NCBI RefSeq assembly: GCF_008124835.1
Contig: NZ_VNHW01000007.1
Span: forward strand, 18,172 to 82,171
Direction of reading: 5' to 3'
Length of the DNA: 64,000 bases
From: Blastococcus xanthinilyticus
GTDB lineage: Bacteria > Actinomycetota > Actinomycetes > Mycobacteriales > Geodermatophilaceae
In this document: positions 43,604 through 51,425 of the stretch, in pieces
Layout of the letters: every line of letters starts with the position of its first letter
Position numbering within the stretch: position 1 is the stretch's first letter
Made by a program: the position numbers and the translations under genes
Notes under the pieces: generated by a model
Databases searched by the model: none
What the model was told of the DNA's origin: nothing
The model's input: the letters and a program-made list of their open reading frames with translations, nothing else

Positions 43604-45433
43604 ATGTCGCGTCCGATCACCGGGCCGGGCCGCCTGGTCGCGGGCCGCTACCGGCTGGAGTCGCAGATCGGTGGCGGCGGGATGGGCACCGTCTGGCTGG
43701 CCCGCGACGAGCGGCTGGGCCGCCGGGTGGCGGTCAAGGAGGTCCGCTTCCCGCTCGGGGCCGACCAGGAGCAGATCGACGAGCAGCGCCAGCGGGCGCT
43801 GCGCGAGGGGCGGATCGCCGCGCGGCTGAGCCACCCGCACGCCATCTCGGTCTACGACGTGGCGCTCGAGGGCGGGACGCCGTGGCTGGTCATGGAGTAC
43901 CTGCCCTCCCGCAGCCTCGCCGAGGTGCTCGGCGAGGACGGGGTCCTGCGCGTGGACCAGGTGGCGCAGATCGGCGCCCAGGTCGCCGACGCCCTCGCCG
44001 CGACGCACGCGGCCGGGATCGTGCACCGCGACGTGAAGCCGGCCAACGTCCTCATCGGTCGCGGCGGCCGGGTCGCCGGGCTGGTCAAGATCACCGATTT
44101 CGGCATCTCGCACGCCAGCGGCGACGTCACGCTCACGCAGACCGGCCAGATCACCGGCACGCCGGCCTACCTCGCCCCCGAGGTGGCCCAGGGCATGGAG
44201 ATGACCGAGGCCAGCGACGTCTTCTCCCTCGGCGCCACCCTGTACACCTGCGTGGAGGGCGGGCCGCCGTTCGGCATGGACGACAACGCGCTCGGGATGC
44301 TGCACCGGGTCGCCGGTGGGCAGATCACTCCCCCGCGGCAGGGCGGCGCGCTCACCGAGCCGCTGCTGCGGATGCTCGCCGCCGACCCCGGTGCACGCCC
44401 GGCCATGACCGCGGTCCGCGACGAGCTCGCGGCCCTGGCGGCCGGCCGCGACGGGGACACGACCACCGTCCTGCTGGCCCGTACCGACCTGCGCCCGTCG
44501 TCCGGGCCGGCCGGGACGTCGGTGTTCGCCGCGGCCCCGGTCGCGGCCGACCGGGTGGAGCCGCCGGCCGCCTCCCCGGTGGGCCCGCCCACGCCCGCAC
44601 CGCCCACGCCCGCACCGCCCACGCCCACCCCGCGGACGGCGCCCGCCCCGGTGGTGCGGACCGGCGGCCGCCTCCCGCCCGCGTCCGTTCCCGCGTCGTC
44701 CGTTCCCGCGTCGTCCGTTCCCGCGTCGTCCGTTCCCGCGTCGCCGCCCGCCGGGGACACCCCCGCGCGGGCCGGCCGCCGGCGCGGTGCCTGGGCGGCG
44801 CTCGCGGTCGTGGTGGTCCTCCTGGCCGGCGGGCTGGCGCTGTGGCTCGGCCCGCTCGGGGAGCCCGACGGTGACGCCACCGCGACCGGCACCCCGACCT
44901 CGTCGTCCGAGGCTCCCTCGCCCACCGGGGAGCCGGCCGAGACGCCGGCCGAGACGCAGACGCCGGTGGAGCCGGTCGCCCCGCCGCCCGCGGAGGACGG
45001 CGAGGACGGCGACGGTGAGGACGGCGAGGACGGGGACGACGAGGGGAACGGGAACGGGAACGGAGAAGGCAACGGCAACGGCAACGGCAACGGGAACGGC
45101 GGCGACCAGGACGCCGACCCGCTCGCCGAGCGGAGCATCCGGGACTTCGTGCGCGACTACCACCGGCTGGTCATCGACGACCCGGCCAGCGCCTGGGACC
45201 GCACCGGCCCGACGCTGCGCGCCAACATCAGCCGGGAGAACTACATCCGGTACTGGGACCAGTTCGAGGACGTGCGGATCAGCGACCTCGAGGCCGGGGA
45301 CGGGGACACCACGGCGACGGCCACGATGGAGCTCCGCTACGCCGACGGCCGCCGCGAGACGGGCCCGCACGAGTTCACGTTCCTGGTCCGCGACGGGCAG
45401 CTCGTCCTGGACAGCGACTTCCCCGTCGACTGA
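43604..45433 (+). CDS. membrane-bound serine/threonine protein kinase (PknB-like)
   Basis: A 609-residue Hanks-type kinase. The kinase domain (residues 14-285) has the glycine loop GGGGMGTV (23-30), Lys45 in VAVKE, HRDVKPANVL (141-150), DFG (165-167) and APE (191-193). An activation-loop Thr cluster (TLTQTGQITGTPAY) is the expected autophosphorylation site. A low-complexity juxtamembrane linker (320-390; VPASS repeats) leads to a membrane helix at 396-416. Outside is an Asn/Gly-rich spacer and a C-terminal NTF2-like domain (about 505-609; SIRDFVRDYHRLVIDD). No PASTA repeats, so it senses something other than muropeptides in the PknB manner. Confidence 0.92.
   Translation: MSRPITGPGRLVAGRYRLESQIGGGGMGTVWLARDERLGRRVAVKEVRFPLGADQEQIDEQRQRALREGRIAARLSHPHAISVYDVALEGGTPWLVMEYLPSRSLAEVLGEDGVLRVDQVAQIGAQVADALAATHAAGIVHRDVKPANVLIGRGGRVAGLVKITDFGISHASGDVTLTQTGQITGTPAYLAPEVAQGMEMTEASDVFSLGATLYTCVEGGPPFGMDDNALGMLHRVAGGQITPPRQGGALTEPLLRMLAADPGARPAMTAVRDELAALAAGRDGDTTTVLLARTDLRPSSGPAGTSVFAAAPVAADRVEPPAASPVGPPTPAPPTPAPPTPTPRTAPAPVVRTGGRLPPASVPASSVPASSVPASSVPASPPAGDTPARAGRRRGAWAALAVVVVLLAGGLALWLGPLGEPDGDATATGTPTSSSEAPSPTGEPAETPAETQTPVEPVAPPPAEDGEDGDGEDGEDGDDEGNGNGNGEGNGNGNGNGNGGDQDADPLAERSIRDFVRDYHRLVIDDPASAWDRTGPTLRANISRENYIRYWDQFEDVRISDLEAGDGDTTATATMELRYADGRRETGPHEFTFLVRDGQLVLDSDFPVD
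44682..44741 (+). repeat. 15-bp tandem repeat in the kinase gene (4 copies)
   Basis: Four exact copies of CGTCCGTTCCCGCGT code for VPASS units in the juxtamembrane linker. The unit is a multiple of three, so copy-number change by slippage would alter linker length without a frameshift. Confidence 0.85.
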
Positions 45434-45481
45434 ACCGGCTCACCGGCGCCGCTGACCACGTCCGCCGGCGTGACCGGGAGC

Positions 45482-46135
45482 TCAGTCCGGCCGTCGGGCG
45501 GCGAGCAGCACCTGCCGGTGCGCCAGGCCGCCGGTGGGCAGCCGCAGCTCCGCGACCGGCTCGAGACCGGCGCCGGCGAGCAGGGTGACCAGCTGCTCCG
45601 GCTGCCACAGGTGGGTCGTCCAGGACACCGGCACGCCGCCGTACGCCTCGGTGCGCACGATGTCGCCGTCCCCCACGTGCGTCCCGAGGAGCACCTGCCC
45701 GCCGGGAACGAGCGCCCGGGCGAAGGAGGCCAGCACGCCGGGCAGCACGTCCCGGGGCAGGTTGAACAGCGACCACCACCCCAGGACGCCGCCGAGCGAG
45801 GCCGCCTCGAGACGGAGGCCGGTGGCCGAGGCCACGGTGAACCGCAGCCCCGGGTGCAGCCGGCGGGCGTGCGCCACCATCCGCGGTGACAGGTCGACGC
45901 CGGACGCGTCCACCCCGAGACCGGCCAGGTGGGCGGTGACCGTGCCGGGCCCGCAGCCGACGTCGAGCACCGGCCCCCGCCCGCGGACCTCGTCGGCGAA
46001 CGCGGCCAGCGCACCGCGCAGCCACGGGGCCGGCGCGAGATCGCCGGCCCGCATCGCGACGTAGCTGTCGGCCACCCGGTCGTAGGAGGTCCGGACGAGT
46101 TCCAGATCGGCGGGCTGGGCCACGGCATCGGACAC
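45482..46135 (-). CDS. class I SAM-dependent methyltransferase
   Basis: A 217-residue methyltransferase. Motif I is VLDVGCGPGTVTAHLAGLG, motif II GVDLSPRMVAHARR, and motif III VLGWWSLFNLPRDVLPGVLA. The substrate is unknown; similar proteins are annotated as ubiquinone/biotin-type methyltransferases without proof. GTG 46135 is chosen because TAGCCT lies eight bases upstream, the pattern of a leaderless start; an ATG 11 codons upstream would overlap this hexamer. The gene closes the core segment before the accessory island. Confidence 0.85.
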   Translation of the reverse strand: MSDAVAQPADLELVRTSYDRVADSYVAMRAGDLAPAPWLRGALAAFADEVRGRGPVLDVGCGPGTVTAHLAGLGVDASGVDLSPRMVAHARRLHPGLRFTVASATGLRLEAASLGGVLGWWSLFNLPRDVLPGVLASFARALVPGGQVLLGTHVGDGDIVRTEAYGGVPVSWTTHLWQPEQLVTLLAGAGLEPVAELRLPTGGLAHRQVLLAARRPD

Positions 46136-46143
46136 GGTCGGGG

Positions 46144-46149
46144 AGGCTA
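46144..46149 (-). promoter_or_regulatory. -10 element (TAGCCT) of the methyltransferase gene
   Basis: TANNNT on the minus strand, eight bases before GTG 46135. No ribosome-binding site follows. Confidence 0.4.
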
Positions 46150-46187
46150 GCGCCCGCCCCGGACACATCCGCCCCGCCGAAGCGAAA

Positions 46188-46217
46188 GGGCCACCGACGG
46201 ACGTCCGTCGGTGGCCC
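46188..46217. repeat. 30-bp perfect palindrome at the left island margin
   Basis: Arms 46188-46202 and 46203-46217 abut without a loop (core GACGGACGTCCGTC). A variant with the same outer GGGCCACCG lies at 53558-53620, on the other side of the island. Confidence 0.75.
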
Positions 46218-46223
46218 CAGCTG

Positions 46224-46268
46224 GGGGCTACCGACGAAAGTCGTTGACCTGCGTGAATGCGTAGCCCC
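46224..46268. repeat. nested stem structure upstream of the island
   Basis: GGGGCTAC (46224-46231) pairs with GTAGCCCC (46261-46268), enclosing an inner CGAC-GAAA-GTCG hairpin (46232-46243) with a GNRA tetraloop. It could be a folded RNA or part of a recombination site. Confidence 0.5.
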
Positions 46269-46346
46269 GTCGAGTCTTCTGCCCGAACCGTGCAAGATCA
46301 TTACCCACGCCGATGGCTCCGACGCAGGACACCGGGTGCGCGCCGC

Positions 46347-46352
46347 TAGCCT
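46347..46352 (+). promoter_or_regulatory. -10 element (TAGCCT) of the first island gene
   Basis: TANNNT six bases before ATG 46359, without a ribosome-binding site. It supports both the start codon and the gene. Confidence 0.5.
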
Positions 46353-46358
46353 TCGGGC

Positions 46359-46928
46359 ATGAGGCCGCTGGGGCGATGCCGACAGGTGCCGGTCGTCGTC
46401 ACCCGAGTCGAGTGGATTGCCAAACAAGCGCGCACTCGGATTCCGCCAGCGCCAGTACACGACGAGTGGCACCTGGAGATCGACTTGCTCTGCGAAGCAG
46501 AGCCCGTGCGAGCAGCAGCCATGCTCGTGACCGATGGCGAACTGCTCCACACCCGAGGGTGGGCTGACAAGCCGTCGGCAACCGTCAGGTATCGCGTAGA
46601 CCTGTTCCCTTTCGACTGGGATGGCAGCGACGAGATGCAGGTCGCCATCGGCAGCGGCATCCGTGCAGCAGCGACGTCCGCCGCACTGAAGCACCAACCA
46701 CAGCAGGCCGTCAGACCGCTCGTTCAGGTTGGGGACAGACTCACTACTGGAGCCGTCGTGGACGTTGTGGCGTTCGACGACATCGGCTGGACCGCTCAGG
46801 TCGCCCTGCTAGCCGAGACGGATACGAAGAACGTCCGCACTCGGTGGCACGTCCGGCTACCTCTAGAGCAAGCCAGCCTGCACGCCTTCCTCTCGACTGG
46901 ACGGCGGTCCGGGACAGTCGCCCTCTAG
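46359..46928 (+). CDS. hypothetical island protein, 189 aa
   Basis: An unrecognised 189-residue soluble protein. Codons such as ATT, AAA, CAA, CCA and GTA are frequent here and rare in flanking genes, which supports foreign origin. It looks like an alpha/beta protein with a central strand-rich part (TVRYRVDLFPFDWDGSDEMQ) and C-terminal RTRWHVRLPLEQASLHAFLS. No signal peptide or membrane segment. The start ATG is supported by the leaderless -10 spacing. It is transcribed toward the CHAT operon, separated by a hairpin. Confidence 0.7.
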   Translation: MRPLGRCRQVPVVVTRVEWIAKQARTRIPPAPVHDEWHLEIDLLCEAEPVRAAAMLVTDGELLHTRGWADKPSATVRYRVDLFPFDWDGSDEMQVAIGSGIRAAATSAALKHQPQQAVRPLVQVGDRLTTGAVVDVVAFDDIGWTAQVALLAETDTKNVRTRWHVRLPLEQASLHAFLSTGRRSGTVAL

Positions 46929-47245
46929 GCGAGGACATCTCGGATCAGAGACGACCGGTCCCGCTCGGCCGCCCACCCCATCAGCGGTGCAGGTCGTCGG
47001 GGTGGTGGCCGACGGCCTTGGCCGCAGCCTCGCCGCATGGGTAGCCCAGCCCGGCTCATGCGTCCGTTGTGGAGGGGAGCAGCCCGTTCGAGCCGGGCCT
47101 GTGCGGGCAACCGGGGTAGGCGCGCCAGAACGACCAAACGCCTACCCCGGCCACCATTTCTCAATGCCTGTCGGCGACCGCGCAGGCGTTCGCACGCGAC
47201 GTAGTCCGGGACGTCCGACCGTTCACCTGGCTGGCCGAGTCTTGG
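46929..47245. other. 317-bp gene-free region between convergent island genes
   Basis: No credible gene. It holds one 12-bp inverted repeat (47111-47150) that could terminate both converging transcripts. The rest shows no recognisable feature. Confidence 0.5.
47111..47150. terminator. 12-bp inverted repeat between convergent island genes
   Basis: CCGGGGTAGGCG (47111-47122) pairs exactly with CGCCTACCCCGG (47139-47150), 16-base loop. It lies between the stops of the 46.4-kb gene and the zinc-ribbon gene. Confidence 0.55.
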
Positions 47246-47623
47246 CTAGTCCATCAGAGGGCGGTACTTCTCCCGGAAGTCGGTGATCGGCATGGTCGCC
47301 AGGTCCTCCTGGACTTGCCCGATCAGGCTCTCGACCTGGGCGCGGCCTGCAACCGGCGGCCGTAGCAAGGCCCACCGGCCGCCGGTGTAGTCCTCGATCA
47401 ACACTCTGTCGCCCCGCAATCGGCGGCGCTTGTAGCGGACCCGCAATGAGTCACCCACGGGCTCGCGCTCCACGTGCGGAGGGACGCGGGAGCACATGTC
47501 CTCGACCTCCCGAGCATCGTGGTCTTCCTCGACGATGCACTCCGCGCAGTTCGTGATCGAGATCAAGGCCCCAGGGTGCACCTGCCAAGCGTGCCCACAA
47601 TCAGGGCACAGGCTGCTGGTCAC
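47246..47623 (-). CDS. small zinc-ribbon protein of the CHAT locus
   Basis: A 125-residue protein. It begins with two CxxC pairs (LCPDCGHAW and NCAECIVEED, about residues 5-35), a zinc ribbon, followed by a basic stretch (SLRVRYKRRRLRGDRVLIED) and a helical C-terminus (VESLIGQVQEDLATMPITDF). It could bind nucleic acid or act as an adaptor. The GTG 47623 start is supported by TAGCCT eight bases upstream, so it may have its own promoter although it lies behind the CHAT genes. The family is unknown to me. Confidence 0.65.
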   Translation of the reverse strand: MTSSLCPDCGHAWQVHPGALISITNCAECIVEEDHDAREVEDMCSRVPPHVEREPVGDSLRVRYKRRRLRGDRVLIEDYTGGRWALLRPPVAGRAQVESLIGQVQEDLATMPITDFREKYRPLMD

Positions 47624-47631
47624 GACGGATG

Positions 47632-47637
47632 AGGCTA
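47632..47637 (-). promoter_or_regulatory. -10 element (TAGCCT) of the zinc-ribbon gene
   Basis: TANNNT on the minus strand, eight bases before GTG 47623, no ribosome-binding site. Confidence 0.4.
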
Positions 47638-47681
47638 GTCCGGCGAACGGAGTAGATGACCGCGCGGCGGACGGGTCGGAC

Positions 47682-48041
47682 CTACGGCTGACGGGGGCGG
47701 TTGACCGGTACGCCGTCGCCGGGAACATGGCGAAGCGTGCTTGCGCGCCGCAAGTCAGCCAACTGCTCCTCGGAGGACCACTGAAATGGCGGGTATGACC
47801 TGCCCAGCGGCAAGTCACCCAGATTCATCCACAACAGGCGGTTCGGCTGAGAGATCGCCTCGGCGTATGCCGGATCGGATGGCTTCACTCGGACAGCCTG
47901 CTTGGGGCTGGGGAGCGAAAGGCGAACGGATACCTGCTGAAGTTCCTTACGGCTGGCGACCGCGACCACGAACTGGAGGTCCTCTAGCGAGGAGGGGGCG
48001 CGGCCGAACCACGACCACACTTTGAGCCGCGCCTCATCCAC
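47682..48041 (-). CDS. hypothetical protein downstream of the CHAT gene
   Basis: A 119-residue protein of unknown family. Visible features are KVWSWFGRAPSSLEDLQFVV, VRLSLPSPKQAVRVKPSD and LRRASTLRHVPGDGVPVNRP. The start is uncertain: GTG 48041 has GGAGCGGGG about ten bases upstream, while longer readings overlap the CHAT gene end. It lies 65 bases after the CHAT stop on the same strand and is probably co-transcribed. It could be a substrate or regulator of the protease, which is inference from position only. Confidence 0.5.
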   Translation of the reverse strand: MDEARLKVWSWFGRAPSSLEDLQFVVAVASRKELQQVSVRLSLPSPKQAVRVKPSDPAYAEAISQPNRLLWMNLGDLPLGRSYPPFQWSSEEQLADLRRASTLRHVPGDGVPVNRPRQP

Positions 48042-48106
48042 GAACCCATACTGCCCCGCTCCGCTGACGCGCGGCAGAGCGACACGGGTGCGTTGCAGGC
48101 GCGGTG

Positions 48107-49240
48107 CTACGCCGCCTCCGGCGCGATGACGAGATGTACCAACGCGGGATCGACGCCCGGCTGCGTGTCGAGAATCGGCAGGTCCGCATCGGGGAGTCCG
48201 TCCAACTCCATCTGGACGCGGGCAAGTCGCCACGACGACTCCACGGACTGACCTTCGGCGACGGCGCTGTAGAACCGCGCCGCGAACGCCATCGCGTCAC
48301 GATCGCCGACGCTGTCGGCCATGCCGATCGCCAGCGGCACGGCATCGAGCAGCCCGCGAATCTGCGCTTCGGACTTGCAGGCGTTGAGCACGACGAGGGT
48401 GGGCGGGTCGTCGACTGCGCTCATTGCCCGAGCAAACGCCTCGGCGGTGACCCTTTGACCGGGGCCGCGCGCGTCACTGCCCGTATCGAAGACAAGGACG
48501 TCCTCCCCGGCATGGCCGGAGAAGTGAACAACGTGCGGCTTGAACCGAGTCAGCCCGTCCAAGAGGTCGGCGGTTGTCGCCGCTGGCTTGTGTTCGATCG
48601 AGATGAGGTCGCGATGGGTCGCGGCTTGGACTGCGGCCTTCACCCGCCGCATCTCCTCGTCGACTCGAAGGTCTCCACGCGAGGAGGCGGTTAGATAAAG
48701 GATGCGGAGGCGCTCCACTTGGGGCGGTCGGATCCTGTCCATGGCGGCCGCGAGTCGGTCTTCTGCCGCTGTCACGAGGGCCTGGGTCCTTGCCCGTTCA
48801 GCGTGGATCTCCCGCTGATGGGCGAGTGCGTCAGCACGCGCCTGCCGCTGCCGCTCACGCTGCTCGGCCTCACGGCGGCGCTTCTCCGCAGCCTCTCGCT
48901 GATCCCGATCGCGCTTCTCCTTCGCGGCCTCGCTCTTCAGCGCGGTTGCGAGGTCCTTGTTCAGCGCCGCCTCCTGCCGCGAGAAGTCAGCGCTGCGCTT
49001 GCTCTCGTCCGCGACCTTGCGGCCTTCTGCCAGGGCAGCCTTCTCTGCCGTCTCCGCCGAACGCAGGTGCTGCTTCACCATGGACGTGGAGGAGGTCGAT
49101 GCCGCCTTTTGACGGTAGGAGGCCGCATCCGCGTTCTTCTTGGCTTGCTTACCGCGCGCGTCAGCCATGCGCCGTTCAGCGTCAGCCCGCTTCTTCCCGA
49201 GGTCTACCAACTTCTGTCGGATCTGCTCTGAACTAGCCAT
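48107..49240 (-). CDS. CHAT-domain (caspase-like) protease with N-terminal coiled coil
   Basis: A 377-residue protein in two parts. Residues 1-170 form a highly charged coiled coil (RKVADESKRSADFSRQEAAL, KEKRDRDQREAAEKRRREAE). Residues 175-377 form a CHAT domain: RILYLTASSRGDLRVDEEMR, VVHFSGHAGEDVLVF with the catalytic His243, and LVVLNACKSE with the catalytic Cys288. CHAT domains are clan CD cysteine peptidases related to caspases. In bacteria they occur as effectors of defence or programmed-death modules. Here it lacks a fused sensor domain; the coiled coil may oligomerise it. GGGGAGGGCGAG precedes ATG 49240. The specific role is inferred. Confidence 0.85.
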   Translation of the reverse strand: MASSEQIRQKLVDLGKKRADAERRMADARGKQAKKNADAASYRQKAASTSSTSMVKQHLRSAETAEKAALAEGRKVADESKRSADFSRQEAALNKDLATALKSEAAKEKRDRDQREAAEKRRREAEQRERQRQARADALAHQREIHAERARTQALVTAAEDRLAAAMDRIRPPQVERLRILYLTASSRGDLRVDEEMRRVKAAVQAATHRDLISIEHKPAATTADLLDGLTRFKPHVVHFSGHAGEDVLVFDTGSDARGPGQRVTAEAFARAMSAVDDPPTLVVLNACKSEAQIRGLLDAVPLAIGMADSVGDRDAMAFAARFYSAVAEGQSVESSWRLARVQMELDGLPDADLPILDTQPGVDPALVHLVIAPEAA

Positions 49241-49345
49241 CTCGCCCTCCCCGTCTTGATACGCCCGTTCGCAGCCATCTCCACGTAAGCACGTGGGTCT
49301 GACGGTTCGTACCGGACTGCCTTGGTCCGAGGTGCTTGTCTCTGC

Positions 49346-49918
49346 TCACGAGCAGCAGCCGTCATGGACCTCTCGGACGGTGTCCTTCACGAGTGCCAGC
49401 AGGTCGTGGGCACCCTTGACGCGCACGACTGGCATGAACTCATCGATGAGGGCCACGAGATGGAGTCCGTCGTCGACGAAGGATCGAAGAGCAAGTCGGT
49501 CCTGGCTCAAGCGGATCTGTCGGGTGGTGAACTGCCGGAGATAGCGATCCTGGTCGATCAAGCCGAGGACGAACGAGTGCATTGCGGCGCGTAGTTCGAT
49601 TACACGGTCGCCTGGAAGGGAGACCCCTCGAACGGTGATGCGGTCGTTCCGGTAGTCCGGCGGCACGTTCTCATCCCGCCGCTTCGGTCGAGTCCGATCT
49701 CGCCTGCGGTTTCGGTATTGGGCGCTGTGAGAGGCAGCGGCGCGGCTGCGTACATCTCGCGCGCATGGCGGGTGATACCGGCGGTTGCCATGAACCTGAC
49801 CCAATCCTTGACCGCACTCGGCACAGGGCCGTCCAGCGTCAGCAGGATCTGTTGCGTCAGCGCGATTTTGCTCGCTGCTGGTCCGATCTGACGCGCCTTG
49901 ACCTGGACTTTGAGCCAC
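49346..49918 (-). CDS. zinc-finger protein upstream of the CHAT gene
   Basis: A 190-residue protein. The N-terminal third has a C-x2-C ... H-x2-C motif (CAECGQGLGQVHGNRRYHPP then C), followed by a very basic segment (QYRNRRRDRTRPKRRDE). This resembles the degenerate zinc ribbons of bacterial accessory genes. The C-terminal half is helical (LRAAMHSFVLGLIDQDRYLR, RSFVDDGLHLVALIDEFMPV). It probably binds nucleic acid through the Cys/Arg-rich part. GTG 49918 is the longest sensible start. It is 105 bases upstream of the CHAT gene on the same strand and may be the sensor or regulator of that module. Confidence 0.6.
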   Translation of the reverse strand: MAQSPGQGASDRTSSEQNRADATDPADAGRPCAECGQGLGQVHGNRRYHPPCARDVRSRAAASHSAQYRNRRRDRTRPKRRDENVPPDYRNDRITVRGVSLPGDRVIELRAAMHSFVLGLIDQDRYLRQFTTRQIRLSQDRLALRSFVDDGLHLVALIDEFMPVVRVKGAHDLLALVKDTVREVHDGCCS

Positions 49919-50369
49919 CGTCAGTTCCTATCGGAGGACTCATGTTCGGCTGACGATTGCTGCCGCGAATCGCCGGGTGACGATGGTTCCAGGTCATCCG
50001 GACGGTCCGGGGGCCACAGGACCAGGGAGTCGAGGTGAGGGACATGGAGCGCATCAGGCGACTAGGGAGCCAGCCACCCGCCTACCTCGGCGAGCCAGGG
50101 CGTTGCAGACGCACCTGGAAGGCGAGTCCGCGTCTCGGCTGAGAAGCCGCCAGATGGGCTCGCTCACGGCCCCCGGAAGGGGGTGGCCCGATGGCCGCGA
50201 TCCCGATGGCCACGTTCTTGCTGGTCACGTTCTTGTCAGTGCCTCCTGGCACGTTGCGCGCGTGCACCTCCAGCGCCCCAACTCGCGCCGTTGCAGACCC
50301 AGGTCGGGTCTGCCGGACGCGCGCGCTCGTAGTGGAGGCAGCGCCCCGGCTTGATGACCGGGAGACGCA
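49919..50369. other. 451-bp region between the CHAT operon and the recombinase-like gene
   Basis: No gene I can support; open frames here have random third-base composition. It must contain divergent promoters. CACGTTCTTG occurs twice (50211-50220 and 50227-50236), with a third CACGTTG at about 50251, a possible binding-site array. A short stem CCCCC-GGAA-GGGGG lies near 50170-50183. Confidence 0.5.
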
Positions 50370-51425
50370 GTGGCAGCGCGCGAGTACGACGACGAACCGT
50401 GGGTCCCAGACGAATGGGACGGCACCCCGGACGTGCTGCCCGACTGGTGGCTCGTCGCGGCAGGTGACGGCATGAAGCCGTCAGCGGAGCAGATGGCGGC
50501 GCTCGTGGCGGCGCACGGCCGGATCACCCGCTTTCGCGGCGACAAGATGTCCCAGACTGCGGCGGTCTTCGTCCGCTCGGTCGTCCGCGACGTCCTCTAC
50601 GCCGCGCCACAGCCGGTGACCCGGCACTGGGTCAACTACAGCCTGACCGTCGTCAGCGGCCTGGTCCGCATGTGCGAGGACGCAGGCATCGCCCTGACCC
50701 GGCAGCGGGTGTTCAGCGAGCGGACCCGGCAGCGGTTCCTCCATGTGGTGTGCGCTGATCACGTGGACATGGCGCAGGCCGGATACCGGTCACGCCTGGA
50801 CGTCATCTCCGGCGCTCTCTCCCGCTCCGCGCAGGTCGCCGCGCTCACTCGCCCAACGATCAGCGCTGCCGACGTTCTCACCCCGTACAGCGCCGAGACG
50901 ATCGTCGACGTGCGGGCGTGGGTCGGCGGGATCCGCCCGGCGACTCGGCGTCAGCGGACTGCGGCGATCCTCGACTTGGGTCTCGGGATCGGCGCTCGCC
51001 GCCGCGACGTAGCCGTCATCCGAGGCTGTGACGTCAGCCGCGACGCGACTGGTGTGCACGTCACCATCGGCGGCACTTCCCCGCGCACCGTCACGTGCCT
51101 GGCGCGTCACGAGGACAGCCTGTGGGCGTCGGCGCAGCAGGCTGGAGGGAACCTGATCGTCGCCCCCACGATCGCCCGCCTCAGCGAGAATCGGTTCCAG
51201 GAGTCGGTCAACCAGATCAACGCGCTGCGCCCACCCGCGCCGATCATGCTGCGGCGGTTGCGCAACACCTGGCTCATCGAGCACCTCGCGGCTGGGACCC
51301 CGCTCAACGTGTTGCTCCCCGCCGCTGGGCTGACCACGGCCGCGCACCTGATGGACCTGCTGCCGCACGTCCCGGCCGCCGTCCCAGCGGTCGCCGTGCA
51401 GGCGCTTCGCCGGAGTGCCCGGTGA
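50370..51425 (+). CDS. tyrosine-recombinase-like protein lacking the catalytic Tyr
   Basis: A 351-residue protein. The N-terminal half looks like an integrase core-binding region (TRHWVNYSLTVVSGLVRMCE). The C-terminal half follows the catalytic-domain pattern: GLGIGARRRDVAVIRG aligns with the Arg-I box (Arg210), and LRRLRNTWLIEHLAAGTPLN with the HxLR box (Arg298). The His of HxLR is Arg295 here, and no Tyr occurs where the nucleophile should be (LTTAAHLMDLLPHV). It is thus likely a DNA-binding but non-cleaving relative. GGGAG precedes GTG 50370. Its stop overlaps the next gene's start by four bases. Family placement is by pattern only. Confidence 0.6.
   Translation: MAAREYDDEPWVPDEWDGTPDVLPDWWLVAAGDGMKPSAEQMAALVAAHGRITRFRGDKMSQTAAVFVRSVVRDVLYAAPQPVTRHWVNYSLTVVSGLVRMCEDAGIALTRQRVFSERTRQRFLHVVCADHVDMAQAGYRSRLDVISGALSRSAQVAALTRPTISAADVLTPYSAETIVDVRAWVGGIRPATRRQRTAAILDLGLGIGARRRDVAVIRGCDVSRDATGVHVTIGGTSPRTVTCLARHEDSLWASAQQAGGNLIVAPTIARLSENRFQESVNQINALRPPAPIMLRRLRNTWLIEHLAAGTPLNVLLPAAGLTTAAHLMDLLPHVPAAVPAVAVQALRRSAR

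Noticed and set aside
46100..46350. Second copy of the tRNA-Ser(CGA) 3' end as left attachment site
   Set aside because: I looked for the T-arm and acceptor sequence of the tRNA at the left border and found none. Only the short AAGATCATTRCCC repeat is shared, so tRNA-directed integration is not claimed.
49977..50354. 125-codon open frame between the CHAT operon and the recombinase-like gene
   Set aside because: Codon third positions are not GC-enriched, no ribosome site or -10 at the right distance, and composition is Pro/Arg/Gly filler.
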